Source: Malachius bipustulatus (lineage: Eukaryota; Arthropoda; Insecta; Coleoptera; Melyridae). Taken from it: a DNA stretch of 64,000 nucleotides. Position 1 is the first letter of the stretch, and every line of letters starts with the position of its first letter. Position numbers and translations under genes: made by a program. The stretch spans positions 89,896,186-89,960,185 of the forward strand of contig OU342630.1 in the NCBI GenBank assembly GCA_910589415.1, written 5' to 3'. The notes beneath the pieces are model-generated. The model had not been told where the DNA came from and searched no databases. It worked only from the letters and a program-made list of their open reading frames with translations. This document shows positions 1 through 10,200 of the stretch, piece after piece.

Positions 1-81
1 TGCTTGATTAAAGACTTATTTCTAACATTATTATTTTTGCTTTGAAAAATAATCATGGATTGGAAATTAAAAAAACATCTA

Positions 82-365
82 TTTTTCAGTGGAGTAAACT
101 GTATTTTTCATGTAAATGCAATAAAAAGTTATTTAAAAAAGCAGTTGTTAAGAATCATAGGTCTTTATACCAAATTTCATATTTTTGTTAAAAAAAACTT
201 AAATTTATATAAGTACCTACCTATTTGTAAAATAAACATAAAATAAATGAAAAATCATATTTAGCCTTAAATTTTGGTATAAAGACCTTAAATTGATTCT
301 AAACCACTTTTTAAATAACTTTTTGTCGTATTTGCTAATAAACGACACTTTTTTAATTCACAGAA
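82..365. repeat. Fold-back repeat
   Basis: Two arms of about 100 bases (about 82-182 and 258-365) are imperfect inverted copies of each other. Both arms carry the words AAAGTTATTTAAAAA and AGGTCTTTATACCAAA, read on opposite strands. No coding potential is seen. This looks like a non-autonomous fold-back DNA element, but the ends and target duplication are not clear. Confidence 0.6.
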
Positions 366-699
366 AACTAGAAAAGTTTTTCAAAATTTCCAAGACATAC
401 TTACTTGTTTTTTCACAACGAAAATAGTTAGGTATGTTAGACAATAATAAAAAATCTAATCTAAGACAATAATAAACAAATAAAAAAAATTAAAAAAAAA
501 TAATAAAAAAAAGTCTTTGACCAAGCAGAACTGAACGCCAAAAGTCAAATCGAGAACTTTTTATCTTTTATAAGACTCTCTTTTCACCTATCCGAGAACA
601 CACTGTATAATAAATGATTAATGCACACGAAACATAATAAAAATAATATAATTTATTGAAAAATGTAAAACACTTCTAACATAATAATATGAATTATTA

Positions 700-1090
700 A
701 ACATAAAAACATTTACAAAAATTATAAGAATCTACTAAATATTTTAGAAAACTCCAACTCGTAAGAATTCAAAATTAAAAGAGCATAAGAAAAATACTGG
801 GTATTACAAAAAAAAACTATCTAAAGTAAAAAAAAATAAGTAGGTACCTATTAATTTATCACATATTAAAAAAAAACAACCGGAAAAAATTCAAACTTAA
901 AAGCGCATAAGAAAGCATGCACTTAAATATTACAAAAATATTGAAAATTTTCAATCTAAGTATGTATAAACAAAAATAAAAAATAAAAGCTTATAAAATA
1001 ATTTTAAAAATTCGAACTTCAGAAAATTCAAACTTAAAATAGCAGGTATAAAAACATAATTAAGACTTAAAATAGGAGGTATAAAAAAAC
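700..1090. repeat. Degenerate A-rich tandem repeat
   Basis: The phrase 'AATTCAAAMTTAAAAG.GCATAAGAAA' recurs near 767, 886 and (worn) 1026, each followed by ATTACAAAAA-type runs. This suggests two to three decayed copies of a unit of roughly 120-140 bases. There is no ORF. Simple A-richness may exaggerate the similarity. Confidence 0.35.
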
Positions 1091-1376
1091 TCAAAATGTA
1101 GAAAAGTAGCACAAAAATAATTACTATATATTTAGATCATTCTTCTTGCTTGAATGAGCTTGCTTTGAGTGATGCAGTCATTCACCACTAGGGACTGGTT
1201 TTCGTTGAAAATATTTCATTGATTAAAATTACATCTGAAACAAAAGGTTACTAATTCAGGACAATCAATTTTTTTTTTAGATTGAATAGACATTATTGGT
1301 TGCAACTTGGTACAGAACTGAAAGATTGGTTCAACAAAATGCATGAACCTTTTACTTGGCATTAAAAAATTAGGTA

Positions 1377-1772
1377 ATTATGGAGATGAGCGGCATGGAT
1401 ATAGGGCGAAATGGCTTATACTATCGGATAGCTTGTGTCTCTAGGAGTATCAAGGTACCATTGAATTTTTGCGCCGGCAAGTAGTAGTCGAGAAATAAGG
1501 CCTTAAAGTGTCATTACGTGTGTTTGTACATATACGCTGGAACGGGAAGCACGCACTCATAGTCGTGTGTCCGACGGAGTGCGGAGCTTCCTGTTCGAGC
1601 TTATATGTACGAATATACGCGTATTAGGGCAAGGATGAAACTTTAAGGCCTTATTTTTCGACTATTGCTTGCCGGCGCAAAAATTCAATGGTACCTTGAT
1701 ACTCCTAGAGACACAAGCTATCCGATAGTATAAGCCAAATCGCCCTATACCAATGCCGCTCATCTCCATAAT
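1377..1772. mobile_element. Palindromic fold-back MITE
   Basis: Nearly the whole 396 bases fold on themselves. The left arm begins ATTATGGAGATGAGCGGCAT and the right arm ends with its complement. The central loop is only about 18 bases near 1559-1576. The arms share TTGCGCCGGCAAG and AAGGCCTTAAAGT on opposite strands and remain well matched throughout, so insertion was probably recent. It has no ORF. It is a non-autonomous fold-back/MITE of unknown superfamily. Confidence 0.75.
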
Positions 1773-1899
1773 GACCAAAAATTACATTATGTAAGTACTT
1801 TTCTGTACAAAGTTGGAATCAACTTAAAGAAAACATTTGATAATTTTTATTGAACCTTCTCTTTATGTTGAATTTTTGTTTTCTAATTTATTTGGGTTC

Positions 1900-2131
1900 A
1901 AAGCTCTTCGATAAAAATATTATTTTTTCAAAAGATTTAAAAAAAAAATTATAAAAGGTATTTTATTAGGATCAATTTTATTGTATTGATTATACTTTTT
2001 TAAAGTACTATTTTTAAGTTTTTTACATTTTTATACATTTTATGAGTGAACAAGGGACCAATCGTCCCCGAAACGTCTCAATTTTTTATAAAAATTTTTT
2101 GGAAAAATAATATTTTTATCGAAGAACCTAA
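1900..2131. repeat. Fold-back repeat with GTCCCCGAAACG word
   Basis: The arm at about 1906-1958 (CTTCGATAAAAATATTATTT) is inverted at about 2076-2131. Between them lies an AT-rich spacer with 'GGGACCAATCGTCCCCGAAACG'-type sequence. It is non-coding and looks like an old fold-back element. Confidence 0.5.
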
Positions 2132-2284
2132 CCCCAGATAAATTTAGAAGAAAAAAAATCAACTTAAAGAATACAAGCACCGAAAATACAAAAACACTGA
2201 ATGAAACAATGTTCTACGAAAAAAAAAACGAGAGTACAGACAATTATTAATAATTATTATAATAAGTAAAGAATAATTTAAAAA

Positions 2285-2350
2285 GAAAATTTTGTGGATC
2301 ACACAAAATTTTTCATCAACTAGTTCCTTGAATAAAATGAAGCATGTCTG
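2285..2350 (-). repeat. Dispersed repeat, copy A (inverted)
   Basis: The reverse complement matches the copies near 3178-3310 and 31331-31470. All share a GACATG word, an AGTTGATGAAAAATTTT-type core and a GATC.ACAC end. With three copies in 64 kb, it is a short interspersed repeat of unknown class. Confidence 0.45.
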
Positions 2351-2456
2351 CCAGATAAAACACAAACAATCGGTAGGTGTATAAGTGAACTACTCCAATC
2401 AAAGATCTACAAATCATAGAACAATAAATAAAAACATAACATGACTATGTCACTAT

Positions 2457-2621
2457 TGTTCGTATTCATCAAACTTCAAAATATAACTCTGGGGTTATAT
2501 TTTGAATTTTCTGACAGCTGATTGGTCTAATGCTCAAACCCTACGAATGCTACGAACTTTAAACCAATGACATGTTCCAAAATATAACCCCAGGGGTTAT
2601 ATTTATTGATGAATACGGGCC
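2457..2621. mobile_element. Short MITE with CCCGTATTCA-type ends
   Basis: The terminal inverted repeats read (T)TCGTATTCATCAA at the left and TTGATGAATACGGGC at the right. The inner words AATATAACYYYKGGGTTATATTT on both arms extend the match to roughly 50 bases. A relative with GCCCGTATTCACAAA ends is found at 39835-39981. Confidence 0.6.
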
Positions 2622-2762
2622 TATATGTACTTGCATTGCATGAACTTTGTTGAGTGAAGAAACTAACAGTAACGACATCTGATGAGTATGTGTGGTGTTG
2701 AGCTTATTACTAATTTCAATTTGGCATTGGTTGTATTTCAAGGAGGATGAACGTGAGTCGTT

Positions 2763-2826
2763 GTAGGGTACCCGTATTACCGACACTAACGCTTATGAGC
2801 CCTAGTGTCGGTAATACAGGTACCCT
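2763..2826. repeat. Strong hairpin, 26-bp stem
   Basis: GTAGGGTACC-CGTATTACCGACACTA and its near-perfect complement (TAGTGTCGGTAATAC-AGGTACCCTA) are separated by about 14 bases. A single related arm occurs near 56200-56226 (GTTAGTGTCGGTAATGCAGG). It is therefore a dispersed terminal repeat rather than a unique RNA structure. Confidence 0.6.
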
Positions 2827-3177
2827 AAGTCGTTGTTATCTCAGAAACACAGAATATTCTGTCTTTCTGAACGAGGATCAAATAACAATTCAATTTGACG
2901 TTTCAGTTCGAGTTTGAGTTTTATAATTTACCATCTTATAATTTCACTTCCAATTCCAACGCACAAACAATAACAGAATTTATTAAGAATGGTGGTCAAA
3001 AATGGCATGAATAATAAAAAAGTGGCAATTAATGGTAGGTTCAAAAAAAGTGTAAAAAGTGGTAACCGTAGGTGTTTAGTAATATACCAGTAATTTCATC
3101 AGGTTCTTAAATTATAGTCATGAATTATTGCTTTTCTTTAATATTCTAGTGAAATTGACAAAAATTGAAATTAAATA

Positions 3178-3310
3178 TGACACATGAGAATTTGAACTAC
3201 TGAAGTTATTTTAAAATTATTTTATTAAAATGCGCTCAGGCATGACTGCAATTATTGCTATCTCTCTCTTCCAAGGCACTATTTGATGAAAAATTTTCTG
3301 GATCACACGG
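3178..3310 (+). repeat. Dispersed repeat, copy B
   Basis: This stretch matches 31331-31470 in the same orientation, from ACACATGAGAATTTGAACT through CTCAGRCATGACTG and TCTCTCTTCC to GATGAAAAATTTT.T.GATCAC. No coding region is seen between here and the ZC3H18 first exon. Confidence 0.5.
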
Positions 3311-3949
3311 TATAATGCGTAATAAGAAGTCCAGAAAACGTTGTAATTTGTAATGCGCATTGCGCACCAAATATGCGCACCAAACGAAAGAAGAAGAAGA
3401 CATCACCAAATGACATGAGTTAAAATAGTGAAGGATCCTAAATAGTGACTGGTGACGCAGTGACACGTGATTCGTTGATTGAAGTTTGAGTTGAAAAGGT
3501 TAGACGCCGAGGCCGAAGCCGAAATGGTTTTGGTTGGTTGTTTTTTATTGGTTTGCAACAATTTTATAAAAAAATTACAGTAATTTCACTTGGTTCGTTT
3601 GTTGTAAACACTGAAGGGCAAGTACCGCATGTTGTAATTTTTGTCCGACATTGTTGAAGTAGAAGAACAGATAAGAAGGTCTGTAAAGAATCAAAGGTGT
3701 ACCAGAATACTTCAGTTAGGGACTTTCTTGTTACCTATTTTGATTTATTTATTGGAAACAGTTCAATTCGACCTCCAGGAACTTCCATCACACAAGGTAA
3801 GGAATTAAATCCGTGTAAATAGCAGTGCCGATAAATTAATTTCTTCTAAGATGTGATTGCCATACAGTTAAAAGTACACAGTTTATACCAGAGTTAATTG
3901 TAAAATAGTTGAAACTACATCCTACCTACCTAAATGTTATTCGTTGAGA

Positions 3950-4128
3950 TTAGTAGTTCAGTACAAGTACGGTTGTTTTTACGCGACAGACTCCTCAGTA
4001 GTTTGTGTTGTGAGTATTAAAGTTTCAGTAAAGCGTCTACTTTGGAAAAAAATAAGTTTAAAATGAAGAAACGAAATGTAATCGCGCAGTGGTATAATGG
4101 CAACCAAGATCTGAGCGGCAATCCGAAG
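3950..4128 (+). promoter_or_regulatory. Probable ZC3H18 5' UTR exon with overlapping uORF
   Basis: A strong donor (CCGAAG|GTAAGA) ends this stretch at 4128. It can join the acceptor TTCTCCTCAG before 4264, 14 bases upstream of the ZC3H18 ATG at 4278. An ATG in good context (TAAAATGAAG) at 4063 opens 22 codons that run exactly to the donor (4063-4128). After splicing, this frame would continue into exon 2 in a different frame from ZC3H18 and overlap its start. The 5' limit is a guess; an initiator-like TCAGTAG lies near 3995. A real upstream ORF that lowers ZC3H18 translation is possible but unproven. Confidence 0.5.
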
Positions 4129-4277
4129 GTAAGACTAAAGTAACAAGGGTCAGAAACCATAAGCAGAAGTGTTAGACATTCTTCATAATTTTTTTTTCTT
4201 TAATTCAATGACTTTGTGCTTTGAAGTCTTATAACATCTCTAATCTTGCTTAATTCTCCTCAGCCGAGTGTGGTGCC

Positions 4278-7200
4278 ATGGATTCGGATGATTCCCAGAA
4301 TTCATCTCCGGGAAATGAAAGTGAAAATAAAGGGGACTCGAGTGCTGCGAGTTCCCGTTCGCAAAGTAGAGGCTCAGCCAGGAGTAGGTCTTCGTCCCCA
4401 CAGAACAGATCAGCCGTATATAGTGGCTCCCCGGCTCCCCATAGCAGATCACCGTCGGTGAAGAGCAGGTCGCCTTCACCTAAACAAAATCAAGCTGATC
4501 TTCAATCTGATGACCGACTTGGTGTGAAATTACCAAGAAGTGATTCATCTCCGAAAGAGGATAAGTCTTCAGGTATGTTCTATAATTTTGTAATATTCTT
4601 TAGGTTAATAACCTTATTAAGATTGCCTGGGTCATAGTAGGTGGTATGGTTGAAGCGAGGATGGCACATTTAAGGTGTTTCTGGTTTCACTTACTTTATT
4701 GATATCTATAACAATGATATTACCGAGCATGTAATGATCAAATATATCATTATGATTAGTAAGACTATCGGCGGGTATTATAAAGGCTCATTAAGTTAAC
4801 AGACAGATTTCTGTGGCTATTTCTGGAGAAGGTATCTAAGTCTAAGTAGAATTTTTTTAAATTTTTCAATTCTTGACATGAAAGTAATTACAAAAATGTT
4901 AATAAAAGTCCTTTGATGTCGATATTAGCTTCAAAAAGGAGCTCAGAAATCTGCCCGTTGGCCTAATGAGCCTTTATAATATTGGCTGTGAATCTTGTAA
5001 TCTAATCTTGTAAATAATCTTCTGTCTGCAATAATATCATTCTATTTATATACCATTCATTCAGTGCCCATGTATTATTGTTTATACTTGGTCAGCAATA
5101 TCTTAAGTATAGCCGGACAGAGTTACCAGACCGGTTGATAATCATTGCTTGTTTATCTATTGCAGTGTCATATTACCAACACCACTTGTATTATAAACAG
5201 ACCAGTTATTGTATTAACTCTTCAACACTGGTCCATTACAATTTGTTTATTATTTTGATATCCTCCATCCAATCAGGGCCGGATTATGAATTTTTTCAGC
5301 CCATATGCAACTATATTATCGCACCCCCTCCCCTATCATTCAGTGTCTTGATCGCGGGTTTGAGTTAGGGGGCCTTTAGTGCCACAGGCAAAAATTTTAC
5401 CAATGGTCAATTCAAAGTAACATACTTTATTAGCAGTTGTGGCACCCATTATTCTCACTACAGTATTTTTTAAATGGCCTTATGATTATGAGTTTTACCC
5501 CATTTAATTGCTCTGTGTTTTTGTAACAATCCGTGGTTGTCGGATAGGGTATGCAATAGTAAAAGGGTTGGGAAATGAAATACAGGAGAAATTTCAAAAG
5601 ATTCATTACCAGACTTTCCTTTTTCTTAGATTTTTCAAAATCAAATGATATTACATCATATCATCTATTTTTCACACTGAATATCATTTCATTCCTCACA
5701 ATAATAAAATACCTTAATTTATTTCACTTAATAGTTTATTTTCCCAACAGATGATACATCCACTTACAGGGTTAACTCAAAAAGTACATTAAAGTGCAAA
5801 CAAGCATGCATCATTAACATTATTTCATTTTATTACTCAAAGACCTTCACTGCAGTTTCACTGCAACATTGGATTGTGAAGACCTACAGAGTCGCTCTAG
5901 TTATCTAACCCCTTTCCGTTACATTCGGCAACTGCACTGTTTTGCTTCAGGAATTTGGTTCCTGAGATGTAACTTTGAGCCTGTTTGCTCTTCATTTTCT
6001 CTTGATTTACTTTGAATTTGTTTCTTGCTTTTAGCAGATTGCGTTTCTGCAAGAAAAAGCGTCGTGACTGATTTATTTTTTTTATCGACTAGAGTTCCTT
6101 GCAGTAAGATAATATCTTGGATGGTTCATTTGTGCGACTAATTTTAGAGAGTGCAAGTCTTTAAGCTCAATTTGCAAGCTATGTAGGACTAACCTGGCTC
6201 ACTTATTAGGCTTTAACAAAAAGAGATGTTTTCCTAATACCTTTGATTTTGCTTTTACCTTGGGTTTTGTTTATACCTTTGTTATACCTTGGGTTTATTT
6301 ATAGTATAACGAGGGAGCACTCGCGAAGTATTCTGGATTCGTAATTCGTCTTTGTTTTTGTTTACTTTCTGCAATTATAGTTATGACTCGACAATTCGAT
6401 TTGAGACGGTTTTAGAATAACTCAGATTCTATTAAATACCAGAATGGTTCTGCCTTCTACCAATCTATGTTCGAGATTGCGTGGAGTCATTTGTGGAACC
6501 ATCAGATATTTCTAGACTCCACGGCAATGGGATATAAAGAAGCAGCCGGCACACTAGCAGTCAGTTGTAGTTTAGAAGTTGTGATTTGAAGTGGAAAGCT
6601 GAAAGAAGTTAACAGAGTGAAGTGATTGTGACCAGTGAACCGAAAGAGTGTAGTTGTGTTAGTAATATCTGTGTGTAAATAAGAGAACAGCTGATTATTT
6701 AGATTTATTTGGAAATTATTGTTTTGAGTTATAGTTGTGTTGAAGAATAAATTTTTTTTTAAGATACCTTCGGTTTAGTTAACCTATTTGCTATACCTCA
6801 GTCTTATTTATCCCATGGGTTTATGTGTTCTCTTTGTTTATTATACCTTGTTTGTTATTATTATACCTTTTGTTTCATACCTTGTGTGTGTTAATGCGAA
6901 GTCTATCTGTGATACGATCTATCTGTGAGGAAATCAGAGTCATTTCTTAGATTCGGCAGTGATTGCCTTTATTTCAATTCTATCGAGATGGTTTCAATGC
7001 AAAATTCAATAAGAACAAAAAATTCAAAGAATTCATTTGATTTGTGATTACATGCTAACTTTGTTACCTTTTCAACCCTTTGTATATCTTATTTTTCCCT
7101 TTGTAGACTGTACAACGGATGTTTGCTCGATTCTGGTGAATAGTGAATAGGGTTGCAGACTAAGTCACTATTTTTGTAGTCACCTTATTTTCATTAGACG

Positions 7201-10200
7201 AGTTTTCAATCAGGCTATAGCTGTGTGAAGTTTAATTGATTTACCTTTAGTAAAGTTTAGTAGGAGTTTTCCTATCTTTGACATTATAACATTATATGGA
7301 AAATTATTTTTCAGTTTTTATACATATACCTAAAAACTTTACATTTTCTTTGCATTTTGCGTGTTTTTTTACAAATCTGTCTTTCTACATGTATTTTTTT
7401 CCTTTTCATTTTTTATCCAACTTAGTTTTGTATTTATTTTCAGTCACTACACAAAGGTATAATAAATAAATAAGCAGAAACAAAGGGCCCAAATTCTCAC
7501 CCCGAATAAAGTCATATATCTGTAAAATTGATTGACAGCAGTTGAATAAATTATGTTCGATTATTGCCGGTTCCGAACTGTTATTTTTTTAAGGCCAGAG
7601 GTCTGTCTTGGTGTCACTATTATGATTAATAGTACATTAGCAGCTTCCTTGTATTACAGAATTATTCATCTGTTGAAGCATGTGTCAATAATAATGTTTA
7701 TTGGTTGGCACTTGAGCGCCAACCAAGCCATTGGCGCCCCCTAGGCAATTGCCTGTCTTGCCTTATGGGTAATCCAGCTCTGCACCCAGTCTATAAGATC
7801 TCAGTTTATTACTCTTTTAGTGCCACTGTCCCTACTAATCACATGAAGGATCCTTGCAAGAGGATGACCCTCCCCAGAGCATGCTTTACATGATTCTATT
7901 TTTTTAGGTTCACTATCACCAGCCACAAATAATTCTCCATCTGCGGCTCAAAGCAGAGGTTATTCATCAGAAAGCAATTCTTCTCAATCGAGTTCCGAAG
8001 AAAGCGATAATGAAGAAAAACTCGTTAATAGATCGAGATCCAGGAACTCTGTAAAATCTGGAAGTTCGAATGGACCGTCAAGCGGAGAAATATCACCAAA
8101 ATCAGAGACAAGCGGTAAATCTGGTAAATCACTTAAGTCACATTCTGACAAAATGTTTGCGGGTAAAGAGCTGAATTCAGAGAAATCTAACGAAAATAAA
8201 CTACGGTCGCCGTCTCCTGATAGATATTCAGTGAAATCCGATAGTAGTCATAATTCTGATAAGTCCTCGAGTAGTCGCAGCTCCCGAAAGTCAAAATCTC
8301 TTTCCGGATCGGAAAGATCTTCAAGACGCCAAAAAAAGTCCAGAAATGACAGTTCCTCCGACTCGAGTGAATCCAGTGTGGATTCTTCTAGTAGGAAGAA
8401 TAAAAATATTAGCAGTAGACTGGAAGCAGAAGCAGAAGAAATTTCTGATGGTAAGCATCAAATTATAATATTATTGATGATTGGAAATCAGTTCTTTTTC
8501 TATTAAGTTGTTTAGTTCCAGTATTTTTAAGTTTTTGCCTAAACAGAAGCTAGCTTTGGCAACTCCTTATCTTCTCTTACAACTTGTATTTTGCAGGTTA
8601 GTGTCTATCTTTGTTGGATCCAACATGGCGACATGCCAGAGAGTGCACGACAAAATATTTTAACCATATCACGACTAACAAAACAAATTTGTCATTTTCG
8701 ATCCAACAGATATAGAAACTAGATTTTAGCCCTACCAAATTTTTCATAGTAGTTATGTCAATAATTTTATATCAATAGGTGTGAAATGCGACCTTGGATA
8801 CTGTCCACTGATAAACACTTGCTCTTAATTAATTATTTTTGGAAACAGTTTTATATGTTCAGTTTTCACATAATAAATCCCTATATGTTTAAAGTTTTTA
8901 AATGTTTGATTTAATCAATTTAAAAAAATACTCTGAATACGCCATAATTTGTAATATTGTGATTGGTATCAATGACTATAAATTTTCTATAATTAAAATC
9001 TTTAGGTGACATGGAATCTGAAAATGAGAAGCCACCCGTATTTCAAACCGAGAAAAAAGAAACCCGACAAGATGTGATCAATCATGAAGATTTGTCTGAT
9101 GTTTCTGATTTAGAAGATTCAATGGACGCTCATCTAAGCGATCCAGAAAAAGAACCAACAAATTCCAAAACGCAAACAGAATCAAATGTTGAAAATGGTA
9201 TGGCTGAAAGTGGTTGGGACAAAGTGGACAATCTTAAAAAGGTAAAAAATACCAAGTCAAATAGGATGAGAAAAAAACATGCATGTTTTTCCATAGGTAG
9301 TTGACAGTGATAACAGGCCGGAAGATGGAGAGGAGCAATTGGACTTTGAAGCCGAAGATGGGGAATGTGCTGACCAAGAACAAATAAAGGATAACATTGA
9401 TAAAGAGAGAGAAGACGCTGCTGCTAGTGCTAAAGCTGATCAAGAGCAAGAAAAAGTGAACAGAGAAGCGAAAGAAAGGGAGGATTTAGAAGAAGGGGAA
9501 CTAACTGATGAAGATGATGTACGACCTGAAGAAACAGAGCCAAGACCCGTTTGCAGATTTTTTTCTAGAGGCCAGTGCACCTGGGGAGCTAGTTGCAGGT
9601 TCTTACATCCAGGAGTTACAGATAAAGGTAAGCAGCAGATGTTTTTTAATTTTATTTTACTTCATAACTAGAAAAAACATTTTTATAGGAAATTATACAA
9701 TGTTTGAAATGATCAGACCTGTTGTACCCGGAGAATTTGGACGCGAGGAGAGATTTTATGGTGGCAGACCGGAGCCACCAGCAATAGAATCTGCTTGGGA
9801 GAGAGGCTTGCGGACGGCAAAGGAAATGCTGAAAAAGTCAATGAAAAGAAAAGAGCAAGATATTGATTTTGAAGAAAAGAAAATGAACCTTAGCCTGACA
9901 CAAGAGGAATTTGACAAGGAGAATGGTTATTACGGTCGCGTACCTTCACCAGAGCCTGCAAGGTATGTATTTTGCCTTCTGATATTGCCTGCTGAAGATA
10001 TAATTGAATTAAAACCGATTTGTTTGACCGTGTTTGTTGTGTTTGTGACCTCATTTTGTCTTCACTTCAAATTGAGACTTATAATATTCTTTGTTGTGAA
10101 ACCTTTCCAATGATGTATCGCAAGGCTGTAGGTACTTTTCATTAAAAAAAAAATCCAAGATGGTCTTCGCAATTTGACAATGATTGAGTTCACGTCAAAA

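Larger units (their letters stand above)
5274..7791. mobile_element. Candidate hAT-like element in ZC3H18 intron
   Basis: The left end CAGGGCCGGATTA and the right end, read inverted (CAGAGCTGGATTA), match at 11 of 13 bases and fit the CAGRGCYGG termini of hAT elements. The right end reads AATCCAGCTCTG and stops at 7782. Flanking octamers CATCCAAT (5266-5273) and CACCCAGT (7783-7790) agree at 6 of 8 positions, as expected for a worn 8-bp target duplication. GGCGCC/AATTGCC-type subterminal words lie near 7730-7750. No transposase ORF survives. The interior carries later insertions: an antisense LINE tail and an LTR-like promoter segment. The two ends could instead belong to separate fragments. 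Confidence 0.45.

Noticed and set aside
4075..4128. tRNA-like words (GCGCAGTGGTATAATGG)
   Set aside because: The stretch resembles an A box, but no B box (GGTTCRANYCC) follows at the right distance and no cloverleaf can be drawn. It lies in a likely 5' UTR exon.
9508..10113. 201-codon ORF starting at 9508
   Set aside because: It merges two frames across the intron 9628-9688. The real ZC3H18 exons are in frames supported by the CCCH finger and by splice sites.
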